This document shows, in pieces, positions 1-9,499 of a stretch of 64,000 nt of DNA (positions are counted from its first letter, which is position 1; each line of letters starts with the position of its first letter). A program made the position numbers and the translations under genes. Source of the DNA: Bryoerythrophyllum caledonicum (taxonomy: Eukaryota > Streptophyta > Bryopsida > Pottiales > Pottiaceae); NCBI GenBank assembly GCA_963971425.1, contig OZ020526.1, positions 1,206,180 to 1,270,179 of the forward strand, in the 5' to 3' direction. The notes below the pieces were generated by a model, which saw only the letters and a program-made list of their open reading frames with translations, had not been told where the DNA came from and made no database searches.

Positions 1-856
1 CAAAGTGCCCAAGGTCTTCATGCGTGTCCTTGATGAGTTTCACTCTCTCCAATGGAGTTGGCACAACCTTCCGCGTGCCATCCGGCCACACCCTCAAAAG
101 GTGAGTCCTCTCCCACACGAACCGTTTGGCTCGTTGTGAGACCCGATCTCTCTCCTTAGCAGACCACATAGGCACCATTTCTCCATTCTTCAGAAAATGC
201 ATCACGTTCGTGTCTTCAAAGATGTCTTTGGCGCCCCCAGATTCTTCACCGACATCCTCATCTACCGTGGCCACAGTAGAAGCTCCGGTGTCATCTCCAC
301 CCATCACCAATACACTTAGAAAGGCCGAACAATGCCAACCTGGCAACGGATCGGCTTCATCCTCCCCGTGCCACCTAGCGCCCGTAGCATCGGCTTGGTT
401 TGGAATTGGATTGCGGCTAAGGCCGTCGGCATCCATATTCACCAATCCCGCTCTGTGCACGACCTTGAAGTCGTATTCCATTAACATCAAGGCCCACCGC
501 GCTAGCTTGCCTGTTAGTTTGTCAGACTCCATCAACCACTTTAAAGGTTGATGATCTGTGACTAACAAGAACTCGTTACCATAAAGGTAACATCGAAAAT
601 GAGCAATTGCCCATATGGCAGTCAAACACTCCCCTTCATACGAGCTATATTGGGCCTCCGCATTATTGTTGGACCGGCTCGCGTACGCAATGACGAACTC
701 CTTCCCATCGTCATCCATTTGCGTCAACACCGCACCAATTCCCAATGCGCTCCAATCTGTGTGTAGCTGGTATGTCCTTCCGGCTATTGGCCTTCGAAGT
801 ATAGGTGCCGATGCCAAGCAATCCTTCAACTCTTGAAAGGCCACCTCTTGCTCATC
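1..856 (-). pseudogene. RNase H and start of integrase of the Gypsy element
   Basis: The minus strand continues from RT into a Gypsy RNase H region. Visible pieces include HTDWSALGIGAVLTQ, AYASRSNNNAEAQYSSYEGE and LLVTDHQPLKWL, which carry the family's D, E and D positions, and then the typical GLVNMDADGLSR. Close to the left edge a segment ending in DTHEDLGHF matches the start of the integrase zinc-binding region. The element continues outside the window. Confidence 0.85.
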
Positions 857-1855
857 TCACCATATCCAAGGTTGATCATTCTTTGTCAACATGGTTAATG
901 GCTTGGCAATAGCACTGAAAGTCTTCACAAACTTTCTATAGTAATTACACAACCCCAAGAATGCACGTAGCCTACTAATATCCCTTGGTCTAGGAATAGA
1001 CATCACTACTTCAATTTTACTAGCTACCACACCCAACCCACTTGGATATATCATGTGGCCTAAGTACTTGATGCGGTCAAAGTAGAATTTACACTTACCA
1101 GGGTGCAACTTCAAACCGTGGAGCCTCAATCTAGCAAACACTTCCATCAAGTGTAGCCTATGTTGCCTTCGATTCGTGCTAAAGACAACAATGTCGTCAA
1201 TGTAGCATCTCACGAAATCCAAGCCCGAGAATACTCGGTCCATAATCCTCTGGAATTCGGCAGGAGCATTCTTCAATCCAAATGGTAAGAATTTCCATTG
1301 GAACAACCGGTCCTTCCCATCTTTGTCAATGCCCCAGAACATGGTCTTCTCCTTGTCTTCCTCTCTCAGTCCAATCTGGTGGTATCCAGAGCGCAAGTCC
1401 AACGTACTAAATACCTTGGCGTGACCAATAGCCTCAAAGTTCTCCTCCGGCGTTGGCATCGCATAACGATCCGACTTAGTGAATTTGTTAATCCTCCTAT
1501 AGTCCCCGCACATCCTCTTCTCGGTCCAATTACCGTAGATATCTTTTTTGGATGGCATAACCGTCGCCGATGCATACTCGCAATCCGGTGGAGCCAACTC
1601 CACTAGCCCCGCAGCCACCAACTCCTCCGTATGAGCACGTATCATCCTCCGTTCAACGTCGCTATACTTGTACGGCTTCCGGTATATTGGTGCTTTGTCC
1701 GTCAAATTGATATGTACTTCTTGCCCCTTCAATACTCCAAGATCTTCAAGACTAAAGGCAAAACAATCTAAGTACTCCCTGAGGAACTCATGTTCCTCTT
1801 TCTCAACTGCTCCATTCGCCAGGCCTACCATCGGTTTCCAAGTATCCTTGGTCAC
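857..1855 (-). pseudogene. Reverse transcriptase of the Gypsy element
   Basis: A 332-residue open stretch covering most of the RT palm and fingers and the start of the connection. Hallmarks are RMCGDYRRINKFT, FSTLDLRSGYHQI, LPFGLKNAPAEFQRIMD, the catalytic CYIDDIVVFS, KCKFYFDRIKYLGH and FLGLCNYYRKF. These are diagnostic of Ty3/Gypsy RT, including the YxDD box (YIDD) and the LG(H/F) thumb motif. It follows the methyltransferase frame closely, so the DNMT sits where protease and RT normally adjoin. Confidence 0.95.
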
Positions 1856-1900
1856 CGCCTCCTTCGGTTCCTTTGAAGCAGGATTCTCCTTCCTTGGTTG

Positions 1901-3613
1901 CTATTGGATGCCATGCGAAGGAGATTCCTCTCCTTCCACCTCCACCAAGCTTCCAAGTCCTTCCAATTGGCATAGTTTGCCAATTGTCTCCCTTTGATGA
2001 GCTGTGTGTTCTCCCACAAACATATTCTCCACAGCCTCCTCCAAATCCTTTGTTTGGTGGGCCAATTCCCTACTTCGGTTCCAATCCTTCACTCCATGAA
2101 GAGAATCCTCAGTCTTGGGTGTCGCGAAAAGGTTCGCGGAGCTCCACATATTCCATGGGTGAGGTGCAAAGGCCTTCTCGCCCCCAACCACTTTGCCTGT
2201 CACCTTGACAGAGACAAATGGTTCTCCGGCCGCCCGCAACTCATAAGACCCCATGTAACCAGTAAAACTAGAAGCCAACCGCTTCTGTTCTGCCACTAGC
2301 AACGAAACGATCCACAACAAGCGATTTAAGTCCATCGCTTGTCCAAGTAAAAATCGCCGTTGTTGCTCCGATATCCCGGGCACATCGGTAGTGCCCGTGG
2401 GAAATCCCATGGCTCTCTCCTGTTCATTCGCATTAGGCTCCACCATCTCTTGAGACAAGGAATCCCACACAAGACCCGGGCCGTTATCCTTAAAGGCATA
2501 CGACCGAGCAAAACTAACCAACGTGGGCAGTGCCCTACGTGGTTCTCCTTTGCGGTTGACGACCGCCAAAGGTGTTTGGTCGTCATCATAAACGCGTCGC
2601 GGTGCCCTGTGAGGATCCAAAATATCACTCACATAGACATCCGGCCGTTTAATTCGACCCACAGCGGACTGTAACAACTCTTGAGGTGCTAAATTCGTCC
2701 ACCACAATCGCGGGCGATGTGCTCGCGATCCCACCGCAGCTGCATCCAACAACACGGACATACCCAAAGTCTGGTGTATGTAGTGCATGCCTTCCAATGT
2801 CCTCGACCTCGAGCTACTCACCACTGGTACATTCTCCACAATGTAACCTGGTGGTCGCTTCTGAGAGGTTTGAAGCAAAGACAATACGCGAATCATATCA
2901 TGAAACCGCGAAGAACGAGTGTCTTTCAACCCGTTTTTATGTCCAGCCATTGACAATCCTTGACATGGCCAACCCGCAATGACAAGGTCCACATGGCCAG
3001 CACGGTGAATATCCTCTGCTGAAAGCAAAGCAATATCACCAACAAGGATAGAAAAGGAAGTCTTGATGGCACTAGTGGCCAACAAGTTTGGGAATTGGGT
3101 CCTCAATCGCCGTGAATGCCGCTTAGCCACTTGCCTTGCTACCTCATCAACATCTACGTAGATGTAGCGTTTGACCTTCATCCCTGCTTGCAGCACTGCC
3201 GCCAAGCCACTTCCAATCCCTCCGAACAACTCCAACAACACAATACCATCCTCTGGTACCTTCCACTGAATGGTGGAAGTGTCTAGGCGTAGGCCCAAGT
3301 CTTGGTCCACTCGAGAATCATCTTCCCGTTGTGGGAGTATTGAATGCTGACAAGCATCTTCAATGACCTGTGCCGCATCCTTCTGAAGTTGAGTCGTGGT
3401 CCTCCACGCTGCTTTTATGCCAGGTTGATACGTCTCTGTATCTTCACCACTTGTGTCACCCACTTGGGCATCCATCTCGTGAAGTGTAGGAGTATCCATC
3501 GAGAAAGTATCACAACCCTTGTGAAACCATGATGGTCTCACATCCATACTTCCTGAGAAGGCAAACACGTCTGCAAGATTGCCAGTCAGAACGCAAATAA
3601 AACGAGCTGGCAA
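1901..3613 (-). CDS. DNMT3/DRM-like C5-cytosine DNA methyltransferase inside the Gypsy element
   Basis: A 570-residue open frame with the C5-methyltransferase motifs in standard order. Motif I is ELFGGIGSG (about 128-136). Motif IV is GWPCQGLS, with the catalytic cysteine near 217. Motif VI is the ENV near 260. Motif VIII is SRAHRPRLWW near 297-306. Motif IX is RALPTLVSF, and a motif X-like LLGQAMDLNRLLW lies near 430. The segments DAAAVGSRAHRPRLWWTNL and ERAMGFPTGTTDVPG resemble the DNMT3/DRM family more than DNMT1 or CMT; that placement is by eye. The first 115 residues and the last 120 have no domain I recognise and may link to protease and RT. It lies between protease and RT on the same strand. 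No PWWP, ADD, UBA, BAH or chromodomain is visible. This open frame looks whole. By analogy with described charophyte elements it may methylate the element's own DNA. Confidence 0.9.
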   Translation of the reverse strand: MPARFICVLTGNLADVFAFSGSMDVRPSWFHKGCDTFSMDTPTLHEMDAQVGDTSGEDTETYQPGIKAAWRTTTQLQKDAAQVIEDACQHSILPQREDDSRVDQDLGLRLDTSTIQWKVPEDGIVLLELFGGIGSGLAAVLQAGMKVKRYIYVDVDEVARQVAKRHSRRLRTQFPNLLATSAIKTSFSILVGDIALLSAEDIHRAGHVDLVIAGWPCQGLSMAGHKNGLKDTRSSRFHDMIRVLSLLQTSQKRPPGYIVENVPVVSSSRSRTLEGMHYIHQTLGMSVLLDAAAVGSRAHRPRLWWTNLAPQELLQSAVGRIKRPDVYVSDILDPHRAPRRVYDDDQTPLAVVNRKGEPRRALPTLVSFARSYAFKDNGPGLVWDSLSQEMVEPNANEQERAMGFPTGTTDVPGISEQQRRFLLGQAMDLNRLLWIVSLLVAEQKRLASSFTGYMGSYELRAAGEPFVSVKVTGKVVGGEKAFAPHPWNMWSSANLFATPKTEDSLHGVKDWNRSRELAHQTKDLEEAVENMFVGEHTAHQRETIGKLCQLEGLGSLVEVEGEESPSHGIQ

Positions 3614-3670
3614 CTGAGCCTTCCGCCCATCTCCTGCTTGCCATCCTACTCTATAACTTGCGGTTTCCTC

Positions 3671-5131
3671 CTAGAAATCCAAAGTGAACCCCATGGGGTA
3701 TAGCACCGCCGAGCCCACCAAGACATCGTATGACTTGGCCTCCGTTACTATAGCTTTCACCTTCATAAAGCTTGCATTCTCGACATCATCTTCGTTGAGT
3801 CGTAAAATCAACTCCTCCTTTGTGATGCCCGTAGCATGCTCCGTACCCTCCATGGAAGTGCTAATTGTCCATGGACACTTCTCCAAAGTGTCCCCAGTCA
3901 AACCCAACCCCTCACGAGCAGATGCTCCCAGCATCAATGGTTGAGCTCCTGAATCCAAAAGCACTCGTCGAGGCACAAATACCCTCCCCTTGGGCCCAAC
4001 AAGTTGGAAAATCCCCTGGGAGTTGTCAACCACTATTACACCGCGTGTAATGGATGACCTCTCGATTGCAGGTCTGGCGGCCATGGTCTTGACACGCATG
4101 GCTGCTGAAAGCAGTCCCTCCACTTTGTCCTCTTGACTCTTATCCACCTCCCCTTCAATCACTTCTGTCTTCAACGCATTGACGCCCGTGGAGTCACCCG
4201 ACTCACATATTTGAGCCGCCATCTTGAAGACCGCCGTTGCATTGAAGCCCTCTTGTGACATCAATTTAGCAGAAAATAGTGAAGCCTCACAAACCACGTT
4301 TGCCGCTTCTCTCGCCACCGTAGTTGATGGCTCTACAATCCCAACCGTAGGGCAAGTTGTTGACACCCCCCGACGCGTTGGAGGCACCATGGAAGATGTT
4401 GGCACCATCTCCTCCAACGTGAAAGACTCGGGCAATCGAGCTTGCCGGTTGTCCTTCCCATGTTGAGGATCCAAGGTTGGACTTGCTCCACGTGGAACCT
4501 CCTTGGTCACCGGTGTTTGACTCCGCGTAAGAGCATAAGCCTCCCGTGAGCCATCCGTGATAGCAAGTGCCATGCCACTTAGCATATAGTCCCCGAATTC
4601 GTCATCATCGGGCCTAAACCCGCCCCCAGCATAAAAACTAGGAGTGACTTGGGGCTTCTCACTGACTAAAGCAGCATTCACGCTCATGGCCGCCATCTTC
4701 GCCTCCAACTCCGCGAATTTGGCCTTCCAACCTTTCTTGTCTCTTTCGCAAGACTTGGACTCCTTCTCCTTGTTGCTTGCCTTGGCTCTCTTGCCTCCAG
4801 AAGGCTTCAACTCGGGATGAAGCTTCCAACACTTAGCCTCGGAATGCCCCTTGACACCACAACCAGAGCAATAGCCACCGGTTTGAGGGGTAGAGGACTT
4901 GCCTTCCTTGCAATCCTTCCACAAATGCCCCGGTTTGTCACAATTAAAGCATAATGCTTCAGTGTTGGTGGCATAGGAGAGAACCGCAGCCTTGGCCACC
5001 TTCACCTTCTCATGAATCTTCTCTTCACGTTTAAGAAATCCCATGGCCGCTTTCTCTTCCAATAAATTGATCTCAATTCTCTCAGAAGTCTCGAACACAA
5101 ATCTCAAAGTCGGTGGCTCACCCAATTGCAA
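3671..5131 (-). pseudogene. Gag nucleocapsid and aspartic protease of the Gypsy element
   Basis: A 486-residue open stretch. Two CCHC-type zinc knuckles are visible near residues 60-105: CFNCDKPGHLWKDC and CSGCGVKGHSEAKC. A lysine-rich segment follows, then a long low-conservation linker. The C-terminal part holds a retropepsin-like active site, VLLDSGAQPLMLG, near residue 390, followed by a typical beta-rich protease tail ending in VLVGSAVLYPMGF. The protein would bind element RNA and process the polyprotein. The open stretch ends about 60 bases before the methyltransferase frame begins. Confidence 0.85.
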
Positions 5132-5179
5132 TGCCTCATTGCAAACTAATGTCTTCAGGTCCTTCTCTAAGATGCTGTA

Positions 5180-5998
5180 CTAGTGCTGCACCGCTTGCTG
5201 CTCCGTGACTCCGTGAGTAGCAAAAATCAGTCTCCGCAATCTCGCATGAGCTTCCCGCAAGGACTCATCTCCTCCTCGTGCAAAAGACCTCAATGCCTTC
5301 ATCTTATCCGCCCGTTGACCTTGATAGTCTCGACGGATCTGTGTGAAGAATACGGCCGTAGGGTTAAACGGAGGTGGAATAGCTACCGTTTCCATCGGTT
5401 GGCTCAAGTCCTCGGCACTACTTGTGCCCTCCTCCTGCTTCCCCTTTCCCACATGTGATAGAACACTCGGAACTCCGCCGAATACATCCGCGTAATTCGG
5501 TGCATAGAAATCCCTCCATGCCAATATCTCCGTGAGGTGAGCCGCCTCGAATTCTCCATAATCCGCTAACGGAGCTCCCTCTAGACATCCAAATAACGCC
5601 CTCCACACCATGTAAGGGTTGAAGTTGGGGTTGCGAGACTTCTGGAGTTCACACCATATGGTGAACTTCCTCTTGAAGTCATCCGCTTCGATAGTGCTCG
5701 TGGCACCCGAAAACCGTCGCACCCCTCGTTCTCCTCCTCCTCCATATGGTGAAGCCATCTCCTCCCAATCAAAAATTGATTGCAAAGGCTTTCTTGGTGG
5801 GGAATTTGCACTACGTGCCAAAGATTCTACCACAAACTCACGTTCTTCTACTATCGGTTGAATTGTATCATCTTCTTCCTTCGATTGAGTGGTAACTTCC
5901 TCCACCACTCGTTCACGAACGCCTACCGCAAATGGGGTGTTTCTCCGAGTGAAACCGGGCCCCTTCCACGTCTCCAGATTGAGAATTGGTTGGCACAA
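5180..5998 (-). pseudogene. Gag, capsid-like part of the Gypsy element
   Basis: A 272-residue open stretch just upstream of the zinc-knuckle part. It contains the pattern of plant retrotransposon gag: a tryptophan-rich helical segment with a region around residues 100-150 (RKFTIWCELQKSRNP and neighbouring residues), then a helical segment near the end with RGGDESLREAHARLRRLI, which resembles the end of the retrotrans_gag domain. Short unassigned coding-like DNA continues rightwards to about 6380. I infer the role from position and composition, because capsid sequences are poorly conserved. Confidence 0.65.
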
Positions 5999-6480
5999 TC
6001 AAAGAAGCGCCATGCTTCATGAGTGCCTTTCTTCTTCGGAGCGTAGATAGTGGGTGGTACTTCCCAATCGAGTAGCTCCAAGGTGAGTGTGTCCCACACA
6101 CTGCTGGCCCGCTCTCGCCACGTACCCACTTCCCACTGCCACGTAGTATGAAACACGAAGCCTTCACTCTCAAACTCGGTGAAGATGAGAGAGAACGTGG
6201 GCAATTGGTTCCCTCGGCGGAAATCCACCACCTCCACGGTGTACCTTGACCCAACGTTCTATAGGACAACGGCCTTCTCTCCAACCACAAGATCCACGGC
6301 TTCAACTTAGCCTCGTGCACAACAAAGAGGAGCTCGAACACCCTCCTTGGCCCGAAGCGCTCGAACTTTGCGCACCCCACCAAGTGAAGTCCAATACTTC
6401 ACAGACTCTTCGTTTAGCACCTTCGTGCCTGGCTTTCGCAAGTCTTGAGTCCCGGTTCAAGATTTGGCTATGAGAGATAA

Positions 6481-7640
6481 CTCAAAATCCCTACCACTAG
6501 AGCTTGCCTGGGAAGGTGAAGATTTAACTTACAAATCTTGGAGGCAAGAAATCAACTGACTAAGTGTCTCAGTGCTAATTTCTACCTTGGATGCACTAGA
6601 CTTTTTTTATTCCTTTTCACTATCCATGTCCCATATGCTCGATACAACCCACTATTTTTACGTGGTTGTATTAAATGGGCTCACAATGGATGATAACCTT
6701 AGATTAGGGAAATGCTAGAATTTCACTTCTTGTTCACTATCATATGCCACACTTAGCTCAATGTGATACAAGACACCAATAATGTGCACAATAATTTGAT
6801 AAGAACAACCCAAAGTCTAGCCATACATTCCCATAATCCAATTTCCTAGCCGAAGTGCAAGAGGAAAGTGACAATGTCACTCACCATCCCATACCTCTAC
6901 CAGTCACTCCCCCAAGGTGACAAAGCGCAAGAAAAAGGTGACTATGGCACCCAGTATCCCACAACTCTTCCAATCACTCTCACAAGCAAATTGGCAAAGG
7001 TAAGAAATGGGCAACAATGGTACCCACTATCCCACACCTTCACCTCTTACAAGAATGACGAAGAGCAAGAAGAAGGTGACTATGGCACCCGCTGTCCCGC
7101 ACTTTCACCACTTACTAACAAGATGCATCATACAAACTTGTCTCTCCCCCAAGCAACCGACTACCCCCTCCCAACGCAGGTCCGGATACGTTACCTTGTT
7201 GAAGTTGTCTTGGGCCTTCAAATAGCTTTCACTAGCTACCCCTAGAAGTAACCCTAAATCCAATCTATGACTTATAATGCCTCGTGCAAGAGGCTGGCCT
7301 TTCTCCAAAACTAGAGAAGTTTAAGGATAACACCCTAAAATTCTAAGTGATCAAAATCACTAGAAACGGGTAACTCTTGCACTAAAATGTGCACAAAGCT
7401 AACATGTGCTCAAGCATGTATCATTCCCATATGGAGACAATTGCACTATGCAATTCTAACGAAATTTTGGCAGCGCTTCCACATCATCAAAAGTACCACG
7501 AAAATCCACACCACTACAAGTGAATTCAATAAAGATTTAAGAAACCCACAAGTGTCAACCACTCACCCGGTTGCAGTGTGGATGTTTCAAAGCCAAATGA
7601 GCACTTCCGCGCTTCATTCCACGATCACCTTCTCCTGGAC
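6481..7640. other. Leader or LTR-like stretch with a 68-bp degenerate tandem repeat
   Basis: I see no gene here. Between about 6868 and 7110 a unit of roughly 68-70 bp is repeated four times in degenerate form, each with a core like GTGACTATGGCACCC followed by a TATCCCACA-like box. The repeat sits where the 5' leader or 5' LTR of the minus-strand Gypsy element should be. The 16-base word AATTTTGGCAGCGCTT occurs at 7463 and again at 10033. I did not find a convincing tRNA-primer site or LTR boundary. Confidence 0.5.
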
Positions 7641-8705
7641 GTCGCTGCTCACAGAGATGAAACCAAAATCCTAAGTTCGAGGTCCTCACCCTGACGTGAA
7701 CGGTAATTGACAAGAGTTCATTCCGGTAGAAATGCTCATCTTCTTGCCGGCACTATTGTCACGTCTGGAGCACTCGACCCGGTTTTCTTCAGCGAGGTGT
7801 CTAGTCAACCACTTGGAGCCCGATTTTGCATCCCTTCTCTCCACGGGATTCTCCTTCACATGACTCAAGGAAGCCGCGACAACTTTTAGCTCGTCCAAAT
7901 GCCCAGCACCTCCTTGGTTGCAATGCCACCAGCTCCCGTGAGTTTCAAACCCTGAATCCGGAGAAGATCACCACGAGAAACGCTAGCGCAAGCTCAGGTA
8001 ACAACCGTCGTCATAGCGCGACCACTGATCTTCCGCTTACAAGCTCCACTGACGTCACCGAGAACTGATTCCAGCAGCCGTAAACCCAGCTGGTACTTCC
8101 AAAAGCTCCGCAAGCACTAATGCGCTTTACCTTGGTCCGCAGGCACTTTGGTGCTTCACCTTGAAATCCGAAGGAAACTGAAGAGAGGATGAACACTCGA
8201 GCGGCGTCCCTCACGCCGACGTCTCTCCACACCGACCTCGCCTGGCTCTGCACATTCCCTACTGGTTGGTGAACAATCCCACACTTGGAAAATTCTGCTT
8301 CACAATGATAGGAACAGCCGACATCGAAGGATCAAACACCAACGTCCTTCGAACGCTTGGCTGTCACAAGCCAGTTTTCTGCTGGGGTTCGAGGGTAAAG
8401 CAGGTCGAGGTCGTTGGTCGTTTCGTCTGTGGAACACATCGTCTGCCCGGCATGTGAAACCCTCGCCTTCGTGCACACGCTCTTCTCCACATCCACCGAG
8501 CCGATCCTCCGTGACTCCAACCGGCTTGTTCCCCGTCGCCGACTCCCGCCTCTACAGCAGGTCTTGCTCGCTCGCAGTAGCATCCCTTGCACTCTCTCCT
8601 TGCAAACCCTTGCCCAACCTCTCCATCACCTCGGACCGCGAGTACAGCTCCGGGTTCGTCCTCACACCAAAGGCTTTGAGCCTGGTGCTCTTTCTGGGCG
8701 CAGAT

Positions 8706-9143
8706 CTACTTCAGCACGGGCATGATCTTTATGACGTCATTTTCGAGCGCAACGCATTCACGGACTTTCCGCAGCACCAGGGACTTCATGCAACAGAGTG
8801 GTTCGAGAGGGCAGGTTAAGGACGCCTCGTCCAAAGAACGCCTCGTTCTTGCGCGAACAGGAAGTTCCTCCGCTTTTCCTCGCATCAACCTCCCCCTGAA
8901 GCTCCCGCCTCCACCGACACTCACGTCATCGCCACACTGCGCCGGGCGTGGACTCTCTCCGCAGAGAATACTTTGAACGGAACCTAGCTTCTCCTTGGCG
9001 CTCTCCGTGAGCAGCACGCCCCCGACGGTCTTGGCCTCGGTCTCCAGCACGCGCACCAATACGCGGTCACTGGCGGACTACAAGTCCTTGTTGTCGTCGT
9101 TGTCCAGCAACCTCCCGACGTCCTCCTCCTTGAGGATCACGTG
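8706..9143 (-). pseudogene. Fragment of a 20-kDa chloroplast co-chaperonin (Cpn20) gene
   Basis: The minus strand reads HVILKEEDVGRLLDN, a stop (TAG), then SASDRVLVRVLETEAKTVGG and VLLTESAKEK. This is the junction between the two Cpn10-like domains of plant Cpn20 (family: LILKEDDIVGIL, then PLNDRVFIKVAEAEEKTAGG and LLLTETTKEKPSIG). After the KEK the frame wanders; a late piece, CVALENDVIKIMPVL, may be the remains of the last beta strand. It is non-functional, on the same strand as the B56 fragment next to it and equally GC-rich compared with its AT-rich flanks. Coding-like but unrecognised minus-strand DNA continues to about 8400. Confidence 0.75.
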
Positions 9144-9203
9144 CTACTAGCCCTCTACTGCGACCTACGTCCTCGACCACCCACCATCCTCGGCACCAGC
9201 TTG

Positions 9204-9358
9204 CTTCCCGCAAATCCGGTGCAGGATCGTCTTGGGTACTCCCGCTCCCGAGGGTCCTCGCTGTCGAACAAGTCCAGCAGACGCGGCACGAACGAGTGGT
9301 CGATGTACCACTTCTAGACGTCCGCCTTCGCCGCGTCCAGCTTCAGATTGTGCACGGC
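9204..9358 (-). pseudogene. Fragment of a PP2A B56 (B') regulatory subunit gene
   Basis: The minus strand reads about 50 residues strongly similar to the conserved core of protein phosphatase 2A B56 subunits: [20 protein letters not shown], then PREREY and, in the next frame, KTILHRICGK (family: [35 protein letters not shown]). There is an in-frame TAG just before the first block and a one-base deletion within the codon after EREY. No other part of the B56 protein is seen, so this is a captured or duplicated fragment. A chaperonin fragment lies directly downstream on the same strand. Confidence 0.8.
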
Positions 9359-9499
9359 TCGAGCCAGCTCTCCAACACGTCCGCCGCAAGACGGACGAGA
9401 TCCAGCTTACAAAATGGCGACGGCGAGGCGCTGAACTCGCTCCTTCTAAGGATTTCTTGTGCACTCTCTGCACACTCTCCGTGCTTCCCCTGATCACAA

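Larger units (their letters stand above)
1..6480 (-). mobile_element. Ty3/Gypsy LTR retrotransposon fossil carrying a DNA methyltransferase
   Basis: This is a minus-strand element whose parts lie in order from right to left: gag, two zinc knuckles, aspartic protease, C5-cytosine DNA methyltransferase, reverse transcriptase, RNase H and the start of integrase. The order protease, RT, RNase H, integrase is that of Ty3/Gypsy (Metaviridae-like) elements. The methyltransferase between protease and RT is extra. The element leaves the window at the left, so the rest of integrase and the 3' LTR are not seen. I could not fix the 5' LTR; it should lie within about 6480-10100. The coding region is in several separate open stretches with a few breaks, so this copy is broken but only moderately old. 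Gypsy elements encoding DNMTs have been reported in charophyte algae, which supports the placement of the host. Confidence 0.9.

Noticed and set aside
126-836. Plus-strand frames of up to 141 codons at the left edge
   Set aside because: They are shadows of the RNase H/integrase region on the opposite strand.
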